Shown: positions 17,507 through 25,792 of the stretch, in pieces
How the letters are laid out: each line of letters opens with the position of its first letter
Numbering within the stretch: the first letter of the stretch is position 1
NCBI RefSeq assembly: GCF_030812315.1
Contig: NZ_JAUSSM010000002.1
Coordinates: 1-64,000 of the forward strand
Reading direction: 5' to 3'
DNA length: 64,000 nucleotides
Source: Arthrobacter oryzae
Lineage (GTDB): Bacteria; Actinomycetota; Actinomycetes; Actinomycetales; Micrococcaceae
Position numbers and translations under genes: made by a program
Notes under the pieces: generated by a model
The model's database searches: none
What the model saw: only the letters and a program-made list of their open reading frames with translations
What the model was told of the DNA's origin: nothing

Positions 17507-18520
17507 TCAGCCCTTGACGGCGCCGAGCGTCATGCCTGCGACGATCTTGCGCTGCAAGAGAAGTGTTAGGAGGATGACCGGGATCGAGTAGACGGCGGCC
17601 AGTGCCGTCATGGATCCCCAGTCGAGTCCGAACTGGGTCTGGAAGTTTGCGATGACCACGGGGGTGGTCTGGGAGCGGATCGCCGTCATGAGGAGGGCGA
17701 AGAGGAACTCGTTCCAGGAGGCCAGGAAGGCGAAGATCGCGGTGACCGCGATGCCGCCGGAGACCACCGGGATGACCACCCGCCACAGGGCGCCGAGCCG
17801 GCTGCAGCCATCGACGGTGGCCGCTTCCTCCAGGTCCTTGGGCACGGCTTCGAAGAAGCTGGACATCAGCCAGATGGACAGCGGCAGCGAGATGGTGGTG
17901 TGGGCGATGGAGAGGGCAATCGGGGTGTCCGAAAGTCCCACGGAGGACATCATCGATGCCAACGGAATGCCGATGGCTACCGGCGGCACCATGCGGGTGA
18001 CCAGTGCGGCCATGATAAACACCCGGCCACTCGGTGTCTTGTAGCGGGTGATCCCATACGCCGCGGGGACCGCCAGGACCAGGGACAGCAGGGTGCTGAT
18101 GATGGCGGTCTGCGTGCTGTTGATGAACGAGGCCAGAACCCCGCTGCGGCCGAGGGCGTTGGTGTAGTTCTCCAGCGTCCATTCCCGGGGCAGGATGGTG
18201 GGCGGCACGGCGATGGTGTCGATCGGGGTCTTGAAGGACGTGAACAGCAGGTACAGGAACGGAAAACCGTAGAGCACCATGGCTGCCGCCAGGAGGATCC
18301 ACAGCAGCGTCCTGGTGCTTCGCTTGCCCGCCTCGAGGCCCTCGGCGTGGTGCCGACGGCGGCGCGGGCCATTGCCGCCCGTCGTCGAAACCTCCGGGCC
18401 GTTGTTCGGGCTGGAGCTGGAGTGCACGACGCCGGCGGGCCGGGGACGGTAGGCCACGTCCGGGGCGGCGTTTCCGCTGGTGGTTCCTCCACCGGCTTGG
18501 CGTGTTTTGGCGATGCTCAT
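17507..18520 (-). CDS. Carbohydrate ABC transporter permease (MalG type)
   Basis: 337 residues. After a long, hydrophilic Arg/Pro/Ser-rich N-terminal stretch of about 70 residues come six membrane segments. The cytoplasmic EAA loop is EEAATVDGCSRLGALWRVVI. It ends GMTLGAVKG, the usual MalG-type end. It overlaps the upstream permease gene by one base, so the two are translated together. No ATPase gene is nearby; a shared MsiK-like ATPase elsewhere is usual for actinobacterial sugar importers. Confidence 0.92.
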   Translation of the reverse strand: MSIAKTRQAGGGTTSGNAAPDVAYRPRPAGVVHSSSSPNNGPEVSTTGGNGPRRRRHHAEGLEAGKRSTRTLLWILLAAAMVLYGFPFLYLLFTSFKTPIDTIAVPPTILPREWTLENYTNALGRSGVLASFINSTQTAIISTLLSLVLAVPAAYGITRYKTPSGRVFIMAALVTRMVPPVAIGIPLASMMSSVGLSDTPIALSIAHTTISLPLSIWLMSSFFEAVPKDLEEAATVDGCSRLGALWRVVIPVVSGGIAVTAIFAFLASWNEFLFALLMTAIRSQTTPVVIANFQTQFGLDWGSMTALAAVYSIPVILLTLLLQRKIVAGMTLGAVKG

Positions 18521-19407
18521 CAGGTGTCCTTTCCTGGCCGCCAGATGGTGGCCACCGCGAAGAACGCGACGGCGAGCATCGCCAGCAGGTAGATGGTGCC
18601 CATGGCGCTGGCCAGGCCCGGATCGCCGAAGCGGATCATGGTCCGGTAGATCAGCAGGCTCATGGTTTCGGAGGCGGACTGCGGACCGCCGTTTGTCTGG
18701 ATGAGGATGGTGTCGAAGGCCCTTGCGGCATCGATTCCGCGGACCACCAGGGCCACGGCGATGACGGGCCGCAGCAGAGGAAGGATGATCCGGAAAAGCA
18801 GGGTGTGGGCTCTGGCGCCGTCGAGCCGGGCGGCCTCAATGAGGTCTCCGGGAATGTTCTGGAGTCCGGCGAAGAGGACCAGGCACATGAAGGACGTGGT
18901 CAGCCAGATGTCCGGAACGGCCACTGAGAACAGCACGATGTCCGGGTTGGAGAGCCAGCCGATCTGGTTCGGGTTCTGCAGGATGCCGGCCTGGTGCAGG
19001 AGGGTGCCAATTAGGCCGAAGTTGTCGATCATCAGGAATTTCCACAGGAGGCCGGCCACGATCGGGGCGATCATCAGCGGGTACAGGAACACGGTCCGCC
19101 AGATCTCGGATTTGCGTCCCAGGGTGGTGAACAGCAGGGCCATGCCCAGGCCGAGGGCGAACTCGAGGGTGACCACCATCAGGGTGTAGGCCAGCGTGCG
19201 CCAGCCTGCCCCCATGAAGGCCTCCGAGGTGAATGCCCGGACATAGTTGTCCAGGCCGACGAAGTCGCGGGGGCCGCCGGCCATGGGTGAGATCTTGTAG
19301 AAGCTGTCCGCGATGAGCCGGAACAGCGGATAGGCCACGAATACTGCCAGGAACAGGGCCGCCGGGGTCATGAGGTAAAGGGCGAAGCGGCGATCGGAGA
19401 TGCGCAC
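18520..19407 (-). CDS. Carbohydrate ABC transporter permease (MalF type)
   Basis: 295 residues from a GTG at 19407 with AGAAGAG upstream; the longer open frame to 19608 is Arg/Pro-rich read-through of the binding-protein 3' region. Six predicted membrane segments; EAA loop IEAARLDGARAHTLLFRIIL. Partner of the MalG-type permease and of the binding protein at 19491-20768. Likely cargo is a fructo-oligosaccharide or difructose anhydride. Confidence 0.92.
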   Translation of the reverse strand: MRISDRRFALYLMTPAALFLAVFVAYPLFRLIADSFYKISPMAGGPRDFVGLDNYVRAFTSEAFMGAGWRTLAYTLMVVTLEFALGLGMALLFTTLGRKSEIWRTVFLYPLMIAPIVAGLLWKFLMIDNFGLIGTLLHQAGILQNPNQIGWLSNPDIVLFSVAVPDIWLTTSFMCLVLFAGLQNIPGDLIEAARLDGARAHTLLFRIILPLLRPVIAVALVVRGIDAARAFDTILIQTNGGPQSASETMSLLIYRTMIRFGDPGLASAMGTIYLLAMLAVAFFAVATIWRPGKDT

Positions 19408-19490
19408 GGTTTTCTCTTCTGTTGGTTGGGGCCACGGCCGGCACCGCACTTGCGAGCGGTGCTGCGCTGGCTGGTGCCGGCCGCGGAGTC

Positions 19491-20768
19491 TTACTTGAGG
19501 AGGTCCTGGATCTGCTTCTTGGCGTCCGCCAGGAGGGCTGCGGTGTCGCCGCCGGCCACGGCCTTCTGCAGGAGGGGAATCAGCACGGTGTCCACGATCT
19601 GCTGCCACTTCTCGGTGGCGGGCCGGGTGGCCGTGGCGTCCCCGTTCAGGGTTTCGATGAGAGGCTTGAAGCTTTCGTAGCCGGCCTTGTCCTGGTACTT
19701 TTCGAAGGCCGAGATCCGGGAAGCAAGGCCCAGGCTGGATTCAATACCGAGGCTGTTGTTGTCGTAGGCGCACTTGATGAACTTTTTGGCGTTGTCCGTG
19801 TTCTTGGTTGCCTTGGGGACGCTCAGATACCACGGTCCAGGGACGCCTGCCACCCCGGCGGAGCCGCCGATCATGGCCGCGGTGCCCACCTTGCCTGCGA
19901 CGGGGGCGTCCTTGGGGATCTGCCGGTAGGCGTGGGCCCAGAACCGGGTCATGGCGGTCTTGCCTTGGTTGAAGAGGTTCTGGGCGGCGGCCCAGTCCAC
20001 CTGTGCGGCGCCCGGGGGAGCCGACTTTGTCATGCTGACGTAGAAGTCGAGGGCTTCCTTATGGGCGGCGTTGTCCACGATTACGTTGTTGTTTTCGTCC
20101 AGGACCATGGCGGATCCTGCCTGCAGGACGTGGGCGAGCCATTCGGTTTCGACGGCGCCTTTCACGTCCGTGCCGTACATGCCGTCCTTGGTGAAGAATT
20201 CAGAGATGTCCTGGTACTGCTTCCAGGTGGTGGGGGCTGCCAGGTCGTAGCCGTACTTTGCCTTGAAATCGGCCTTGTTTTTGGCGTCCTCGAAGAGATC
20301 CTTGCGGTACAGGATGATTTCGGCGTTGGTCCACGCCGGCATGCCGATGAAGTGCCCGTCCACTTCGGCTTCTTTCACCAAGGCCGGGAAGATGTCCTTC
20401 TTTACGTCGTCGGTGAACAGTTCGTCGATGGGCTGGACGGCGTCCTTGAAGCTGGGAAGCCAGACCGAGTCGAGGGCGGCGACGTCGAAAGAGACGGTAC
20501 CGGACGAGAATTCGCTGGAGAGCCTGTTGAACAGGCCGTCGTAGGGGAGCTCGACGAAGTTGACGTCGAGTCCGGTGTCTTTCTTGCATTGTTCGGCAAC
20601 GCCGGTCAGCTCGGCGTGGCCACCGGCTTCAACCAGGACGTTGATGGAGCTGGCGGCGCTTCCGGACGTAGCCGGGCCCCCGGCGCCGCAGGCGGTGGCC
20701 GTCAGGGCCACGGCCGTGCAAAGGCCGCCGATGGTGGCGAGCCTGGAGATGGTCTTTCGAGTGGACAT
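19491..20768 (-). CDS. Sugar ABC transporter substrate-binding lipoprotein
   Basis: 425 residues from ATG 20768 (MSTRKTISRLATIGG). Lipobox LTATAC gives a surface lipoprotein. Family 1 solute-binding fold: INVLVEAGGHAELTG, FDVAALDSVWLPSFKDAV, GMPAWTNAEIILYRKDLFED, WYLSVPKATKN. First gene of the importer operon. The upstream region carries a TTTTGGCAAAA-like dyad, so LacI control is likely. Cargo inferred from neighbours only. Confidence 0.92.
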   Translation of the reverse strand: MSTRKTISRLATIGGLCTAVALTATACGAGGPATSGSAASSINVLVEAGGHAELTGVAEQCKKDTGLDVNFVELPYDGLFNRLSSEFSSGTVSFDVAALDSVWLPSFKDAVQPIDELFTDDVKKDIFPALVKEAEVDGHFIGMPAWTNAEIILYRKDLFEDAKNKADFKAKYGYDLAAPTTWKQYQDISEFFTKDGMYGTDVKGAVETEWLAHVLQAGSAMVLDENNNVIVDNAAHKEALDFYVSMTKSAPPGAAQVDWAAAQNLFNQGKTAMTRFWAHAYRQIPKDAPVAGKVGTAAMIGGSAGVAGVPGPWYLSVPKATKNTDNAKKFIKCAYDNNSLGIESSLGLASRISAFEKYQDKAGYESFKPLIETLNGDATATRPATEKWQQIVDTVLIPLLQKAVAGGDTAALLADAKKQIQDLLK

Positions 20769-20822
20769 CGCTGTCGACTTTCTCTCGGAACGGGATGGCA
20801 AGAATGTTTGCGGGGTGAAGAA

Positions 20823-20839
20823 TCGTTTTGCCAAAACGA
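20823..20839. promoter_or_regulatory. LacI-type operator candidate
   Basis: TCGTTTTGCCAAAACGA is a 17-bp dyad, symmetric except at its centre, 54 bp before the binding-protein start. The size and shape suit a LacI-family site; the local regulator is at 14929-15972. Confidence 0.6.
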
Positions 20840-20958
20840 ATTGGCATCACCTTAGGGGCGTCTGCCCGAACGTGTCAAGCGTCACAAAGCGAAAGATTTT
20901 GGGCATTGACGTATGGGCCGGCGCAGCCCTAGAGTCATCGTCGCAGGCAGATAAACCG

Positions 20959-20995
20959 TTTTGGCATACTTTGGCTGATTTGGCAAGTTTTGGCA
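20959..20995 (+). promoter_or_regulatory. Four helically phased TTTGGC repeats in the divergent promoter region
   Basis: TTTTGGCA, TTTGGCT, TTTGGCA and TTTTGGCA begin at 20959, 20970, 20979 and 20988; their GG pairs are 10, 9 and 10 bases apart, about one helical turn each. The core matches half of the nearby LacI-type dyad. The region lies between the importer operon and the Tat-leader/GH91 operon. Confidence 0.5.
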
Positions 20996-21124
20996 TCCGT
21001 CGTGTGCATCCGGTTCCCGCCTGTGGGCGCACCCTCCCGTCCGCCGGCAAACCACCGTTAACGTTCGGCCCCTTCCCAAACTGTCGCACGGCCCAGTTGG
21101 GGACCCCCATTCAAAGGAGAACGT

Positions 21125-21316
21125 ATGAAACCCATCCCGGATATCAGCCGCCGGAGTGTGCTGCGCGCTCTCACGGCGTCGGCAGCAGTGGCGGCCGCTG
21201 CCTTCACCTTGGCAGCCACCGGCAGCGCTGCCGCCGCAGCACCTGGACAGTTGGCCGCAACGCCCGACGCCGGTCTCCCGCAGTCGGGACACGGCCACCT
21301 GATCGGCGTCCTGTAG
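21125..21316 (+). CDS. Tat signal peptide ORF, 63 aa, without a mature domain
   Basis: AAAGGAG precedes ATG. The product has a twin-arginine motif (SRRSVLRAL), a long Ala-rich hydrophobic core and a signal peptidase site (SAAAAAP), then about 25 residues to a TAG. Export signals of this type lead secreted inulin fructotransferases, and a GH91 gene follows 53 bp later in another frame with its own ribosome binding site. It is either the detached export signal of that GH91 protein or the stump of another secreted enzyme. Confidence 0.6.
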   Translation: MKPIPDISRRSVLRALTASAAVAAAAFTLAATGSAAAAAPGQLAATPDAGLPQSGHGHLIGVL

Positions 21317-21369
21317 AAGCACTAGAAGCACCCAGAGTTCAGTCCCCAACGATGTGAGGAGAACCAGCT

Positions 21370-22575
21370 TTGACCACCGTCTACGACGTCACCACCTCGA
21401 GCGTGCCAGGGAATCCCTCCGCTACCCCGTACGACGACATCGGGCTCATCATTAACAGCATCATCGCTGACATCAAGAGCCAGCAGACCAGCCAGGCCTC
21501 CAAGCCTGGCGCCGTCATCTACATCCCGCCGGGAGACTACTCCCTCAAAACCCGCGTCAACGTGGACATCAGCTTCCTGACCATCCGCGGATCGGGCCAC
21601 GGCTTCACCTCCCTGAGCATCCGCTACAACGCCGGCAGCACCTCAGGCTGGCACGAGATCAATCCCGGCGGCAGCCGCGTCCGGGTGGAAAACACCGACG
21701 GGAAAACCGACGCCTTCCGGGTCTACCGCACCGGGGATCCACGGCTCAGCGCGGTGGTGTTCGAGAACTTCTGCCTCGACGGCGTGTCCTTCGGTTCCAA
21801 CGAAAACGACTACACCAACGGCAAAACAGGCATCCGCTTCGATTCTGCCAACGATTCCTGCCGGGTCGAAGGCATGGGGATGGTGTACCTCGAGCATGGC
21901 CTTGTGGTGAGGGATACGGACGCCCTGAGCGTCAGCAGCAACTTCCTCGCCGAATGTGGATCATGTGTGGAGCTGACCGGCTCGGGCCAGGCCTCGAAAG
22001 TCACCGACAACCTGATTGGCGCCGGCTACGTGGGTTTCTCGATCTTCGCCGAGGGGCACATGGGCCTGCTGGTCACGGGCAACAATGTCTTTCCGAGGAG
22101 CAAGAGCAGCGTGCACTTCAAGGACTGCACGCGTTCCTCCATAACGTCCAACCGTTTCCATGCCTTCTACCCCGGCATGGTGAATTTTGAAGGAAGCTGT
22201 ACGGAGAACCTCGTTGGGGCCAACCACCTCCTGCGCCAGATGGAACCGTTCGATCCCCTCAAGCCATACAACAACGGGTTGGACGATCTCTTCGGCCTGG
22301 TGCACATAGCGGGCAGCAACAACACCGTCGCAGGAAACCACTTCAGCTACGACGTTGCCTCCGGGTCTGTCACGCCGTCGGGGCAGACGCCCACCATCAT
22401 CCTGGTGGCTTCCGGAAACGGCAACTACATCGCCACCAACAACACCGTGTCAGCCATCACGGTGCACACCGTAGTCCTGGATGCATCGACCTCGGGGTCC
22501 AAGGTGCTGGACAGCGGCGACAGCAACCAGGTGGTGCGGTACGCGTCCAACTACGCGTTCAGGGCCACGCCGTAA
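21370..22575 (+). CDS. GH91 family protein, inulin fructotransferase-like, without its own signal peptide
   Basis: 401 residues from a TTG with GAGGAG upstream. Beta-helix with KPGAVIYIPPGDYSL, TIRGSGHGFTSLSIRYN, NGKTGIRFDSANDS, HAFYPGMVNF and the family ending KVLDSGDSNQVVRYASNYAF. Relative to the copy at 16124-17479, Glu201 is kept (SCVEL) but the catalytic Asp position reads Ser190 (VSSNF). This casts doubt on normal activity, unless it makes a different anhydride or uses another acid. A Tat leader ORF lies upstream in a different frame. Strong terminator downstream. Confidence 0.85.
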   Translation: MTTVYDVTTSSVPGNPSATPYDDIGLIINSIIADIKSQQTSQASKPGAVIYIPPGDYSLKTRVNVDISFLTIRGSGHGFTSLSIRYNAGSTSGWHEINPGGSRVRVENTDGKTDAFRVYRTGDPRLSAVVFENFCLDGVSFGSNENDYTNGKTGIRFDSANDSCRVEGMGMVYLEHGLVVRDTDALSVSSNFLAECGSCVELTGSGQASKVTDNLIGAGYVGFSIFAEGHMGLLVTGNNVFPRSKSSVHFKDCTRSSITSNRFHAFYPGMVNFEGSCTENLVGANHLLRQMEPFDPLKPYNNGLDDLFGLVHIAGSNNTVAGNHFSYDVASGSVTPSGQTPTIILVASGNGNYIATNNTVSAITVHTVVLDASTSGSKVLDSGDSNQVVRYASNYAFRATP

Positions 22576-22591
22576 CCGCACGGCATAAATA

Positions 22592-22636
22592 ACGACGACG
22601 GCGGACGTCGCCCAAGGGTGGGTCCGCCGTCGTCGT
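22592..22636 (+). terminator. Terminator after the second GH91 gene
   Basis: Perfect 15-bp arms ACGACGACGGCGGAC and GTCCGCCGTCGTCGT around a 15-base loop. No T run, but a very stable stem at the operon end. Confidence 0.75.
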
Positions 22637-22673
22637 ACTGCAACGCAAGCCCTTGACGAAAGGTCTGTCAAAG

Positions 22674-24077
22674 ATGACAAGACGCACCAAAGCCTTAACG
22701 TCGATCGGGGCGGCCGTGGCACTCACCGCCGCCTCATTCGCCGTTGCCTCCAGTACCGCCCAGGCCACCGACCCGGACCCGGCCACCCAGCAATACCGGC
22801 CGTACCTGCACTACACGCCGGAAGCGAACTGGATGAACGACCCCAACGGGCTCGTCTTCCACAACGGGAAATACCACATGTATTACCAGTACAACCCCAA
22901 CGGGACACGGTGGGGGGACATGAGCTGGGGCCACGGCGGAAGCCCCACCGACGGGGAACTCCAGGTTGAGCTGCTGGCGGGCGGCACGCCGGTACGTACC
23001 GCAACGGGCACGAATTCAGGCGACCTGAACTGGCAGAACTGGGACGTTTCCCCCTGGTACGGCCAGATCGCCCGCACCCGGGTTGTGGACAACGCAACGG
23101 GGCCATGGGGCCATCTGACGCTTGACCACATGGTGCTGGGTTCGGAGCTGGCGAAGCCCAGGAGCGCTGAAACGACCGTGAACCTTGTGGTCAATGGCCA
23201 GACAGTCCGTACCGCCACCGGCAACGACTCCGAACATCTGGAGTGGAAAGCCTGGGACGTCAGCGCCTACAAGGGTAGCCAGGCCACCATCAAAATCGTG
23301 GACAACAACCGCGGCGGCTGGGGACACATCCTGGCGGATGAGTTCGTTTCCTCGGATGCCTCCCACCTCGAGCCGCACGATTGGCTGGACTGGGGCAGGG
23401 ACTACTACGCCACGGTGTCCTTCAACAATGCTCCCGGCGGCAAGCGCATCATGCTGGGCTGGATGAACAACTGGGACTACGGCCAGGACACTCCCTCCAC
23501 GACGTGGCGCGGGACCATGGCCTTGCCGCGTGAAGTCGTACTGACCCAGACGTCCACTGGCCCGCGGCTGCGGCAGCAGGTGGTGTCCCAGGCCGATGCG
23601 TTGAAGAACACGGCAGCCACGTACACGGCGCCGGCCCAGGACATCGCGCCGGGAACAACGACACTTCCAGTCACAGGGGAGGTGGTCCAAGTTGACGCCG
23701 AGTTCTCTCCGGGGACGGCGTTGTCGTTTGGCCTGAAGGTCCTTGACAACGGAACCGAAGCAACCCGGATCGGCTACGCTCCGTCCACGAAACGGCTTTC
23801 CATCGACAGGACCAACTCCGGCAACGAGGAATTCCATCCAGCCTTCAGTCCGGTAGAGGACCCGCGGGTCGAGTTGATCAATGGCCGGCTCCGCCTGCGC
23901 CTGTACGTGGACCGTGCATCCGTGGAGCTCTTCGCCCAGGACGGCCTGACCACCATCACGGACCAGGTCTTCCCAGCTGCTGGCGCGACAAGCATCTCGG
24001 TCTTCTCCGAAGGAGGAACCGCGCGGCTCGAAAGCATGACGGTGACTCCCTTGAACCAGGCCATGTGGGGCGGCTGA
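22674..24077 (+). CDS. Secreted GH32 enzyme with catalytic centre deleted, probably inactive
   Basis: 467 residues from the ATG after AAAGG. Sec signal (SFAVASSTAQA cut), then the GH32 start with nucleophile Asp56 in NWMNDPNG. Right after MSWGH (87) the frame passes into two tandem beta-sandwich pieces (about 94-156 and 167-226) sharing VRTATG, NWDVS/AWDVS and WGH, then rejoins GH32 at DWLDWGRDYYATVSF and ends with the C-terminal sandwich (ASVELFAQDGL). The FRDP and ECPD motifs, with the stabilising Asp and acid/base Glu, are gone. Frame is kept. A full-length extracellular levanase or inulinase is the likely ancestor. Confidence 0.8.
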   Translation: MTRRTKALTSIGAAVALTAASFAVASSTAQATDPDPATQQYRPYLHYTPEANWMNDPNGLVFHNGKYHMYYQYNPNGTRWGDMSWGHGGSPTDGELQVELLAGGTPVRTATGTNSGDLNWQNWDVSPWYGQIARTRVVDNATGPWGHLTLDHMVLGSELAKPRSAETTVNLVVNGQTVRTATGNDSEHLEWKAWDVSAYKGSQATIKIVDNNRGGWGHILADEFVSSDASHLEPHDWLDWGRDYYATVSFNNAPGGKRIMLGWMNNWDYGQDTPSTTWRGTMALPREVVLTQTSTGPRLRQQVVSQADALKNTAATYTAPAQDIAPGTTTLPVTGEVVQVDAEFSPGTALSFGLKVLDNGTEATRIGYAPSTKRLSIDRTNSGNEEFHPAFSPVEDPRVELINGRLRLRLYVDRASVELFAQDGLTTITDQVFPAAGATSISVFSEGGTARLESMTVTPLNQAMWGG

Positions 24078-24110
24078 CCTGGTCCGTGTCCGAGGCGCAC
24101 GTAGCAGTAA

Positions 24111-24141
24111 GGCCCCAGTTGCAGCCTCGGCGGCTGGGGCC
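24111..24141 (+). terminator. Terminator after the secreted GH32 gene
   Basis: GGCCCCAG and CTGGGGCC form the stem. The 24142-24393 stretch that follows holds no gene I can support. Confidence 0.65.
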
Positions 24142-24393
24142 GTGCCGCGCTCAGGTATTCAGTTGTGGCTCACAGTCCAAGCGGACCGTCCACGGCGACG
24201 ATCGTTTGGCGTTTACAGCTACCGCCGGCGGGCTGCACCAGCGGATACTTGATCATGGAAGTCAGCCCTATAACCTATTCGAGTGCTCTGGGAGCATTTT
24301 GATGGGCCGGCTGTTGATCAGTTCCAGCGTGGCTGTTTGTGCATTTGAGGGGTCAGGGTGGACTGCGGCTCACCTGCCCAGCATGATGTAGCC

Positions 24394-24873
24394 GTGACGA
24401 CTGATGATTCCGTAATCGGGGCGAGGCCGCGACGGGCAACAACGGCTGACGCCGGTGTGGTGGCACAGCTGCTTCACGACTTCAACGGCGAGTTTTCGAC
24501 GCCGAGCCCTGGCACAGACGTGCTCACGTCACGGCTGACGCTGCTATTGGCGGGTGAAGACGTGGTCGTGCTGCTGGTCGGCGAGCCAGCGAGTGGCCTT
24601 GCGGTGCTTAGTTTCCGGCCGAACGTCTGGTACGAAGGTCCGGTTGCGATCCTTGACGAACTCTATGTCCGTCCGGACCTGCGTGGTCGTCGTCTGGGCA
24701 GCGCTCTCCTGGACGCTGCATGTGATCTGTTGCGGGATCGGGGAGGCGCGCTCATGGAAATCAACGTCGATGGCGAGGACACCGGGGCGCGACGATTCTA
24801 TGAGGCGCATGGGTTCACCAACACCGAACCTGACGGTACGGACCCGATGCTGTACTACTATCGGGAGCTCTGA
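24394..24873 (+). CDS. GNAT family N-acetyltransferase
   Basis: 159 residues from GTG 24394 (start uncertain, weak binding site). GNAT core: AILDELYVRPDLRGRRLGSA is motif A with the acetyl-CoA loop RxxGxG-like RGRRLG, followed by LLRDRGGALMEINVD and ARRFYEAHGF, the typical end. It acetylates an unknown small molecule or protein. Stands alone. Confidence 0.88.
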   Translation: MTTDDSVIGARPRRATTADAGVVAQLLHDFNGEFSTPSPGTDVLTSRLTLLLAGEDVVVLLVGEPASGLAVLSFRPNVWYEGPVAILDELYVRPDLRGRRLGSALLDAACDLLRDRGGALMEINVDGEDTGARRFYEAHGFTNTEPDGTDPMLYYYREL

Positions 24874-25012
24874 AGCTTAGAAATTGCCGACTGCCGTGGA
24901 ACGCCTAAGTCGAGTGCAGACGGACGCGCGATCCTGACCCCGCGTCGAAACCCTCATCCGGGCAGAAGATGGCGCTACCACACGTCGGACAGAACTAGGT
25001 TGAGGCCGCCCG

Positions 25013-25270
25013 CTATCTCAACTGGTTCCGTAGATGTTGGCCAAAAGAGTCCCTACGCCCAATCAAGAACCACAGAATCGGGCCAAGAATTGGGAGCGCG
25101 AGAACGATCAGAGCCCAAACGACAGTGCCGCCAGAAGTGTGTGTCCGATTGCGCGCAATGCTTACCAGCGCGGCAATGAACACGATTGCGTTCAAAATCA
25201 GAAAGAACCCCAGGATGCCCCAGGACGGTATCAGCGGTTCTATTTCCGATGCCGATAGCTTCAGTGTCAT
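25013..25270 (-). CDS. PLDc_N domain membrane protein, 85 aa
   Basis: Two membrane segments (ILGFFLILNAIVFIAALVSI and WALIVLALPILGPILWFLIG) with a short basic loop between. This is the phospholipase D N-terminal-type module found on its own in many actinobacteria; no catalytic HKD motif. Role unknown. Confidence 0.8.
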   Translation of the reverse strand: MTLKLSASEIEPLIPSWGILGFFLILNAIVFIAALVSIARNRTHTSGGTVVWALIVLALPILGPILWFLIGRRDSFGQHLRNQLR

Positions 25271-25340
25271 TTTTCCCCCGAGATAGCGCGGCTACTGATG
25301 CCTGAACCCTATCGTCAGCGTCCTTCGCGTACCTAGGACT

Positions 25341-25727
25341 TCATGCAGCAGCCGATCCGTACGGACGCGTGATCGCCTCGAGGAAATGCCCGTCAGGATC
25401 CGCGAAGTAGACGCCACGTCCGCCGTCGTTGTGGTTGATCTGCTGCGGGCGGGACCGTCCCGGATCCGCCCAGTAGGGGATGCGCCGGGCTTGGATCCTA
25501 GCGAAGATTCCGTCGAAGTCCTCCTCGCTGACCAGGAAGGCGTAGTGCTGCGGGGAGACGGGCCGGTCCGCCGTGGCGAAATCGAGGGCCACTCCGTGGT
25601 CGAGGGGCACGGTCATGAATGACCACATGGCTTGGGGTTTCGGCAGTCCGAGCACGTTGGCCAGAAACTCCGCCGAACGGCGCTTGTCCGTTGCGTAGAC
25701 GATAGTGTGGTTGAAAGTGACCGTCAT
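25341..25727 (-). CDS. VOC family protein (glyoxalase/dioxygenase fold)
   Basis: 128 residues with paired beta-alpha-beta-beta-beta modules. Likely metal ligands: His in FNHTIVYA, His in SPQHYAFLV and Glu in GHFLEAIT. The HNDGGRGVYFADPDGH stretch is typical of the family. Substrate not inferable; lone gene. Confidence 0.85.
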   Translation of the reverse strand: MTVTFNHTIVYATDKRRSAEFLANVLGLPKPQAMWSFMTVPLDHGVALDFATADRPVSPQHYAFLVSEEDFDGIFARIQARRIPYWADPGRSRPQQINHNDGGRGVYFADPDGHFLEAITRPYGSAAA

Positions 25728-25792
25728 GGCGACCTCCTCGGGTGTTTGTCTAGCAGTCGGGGATGCTCACGCTGCTGAGCGCGGAGGTCTGA

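Noticed and set aside
19422..20855. Plus-strand open frame of 477 codons
   Set aside because: Antisense shadow of the sugar-binding lipoprotein; no motif, Gly-rich.
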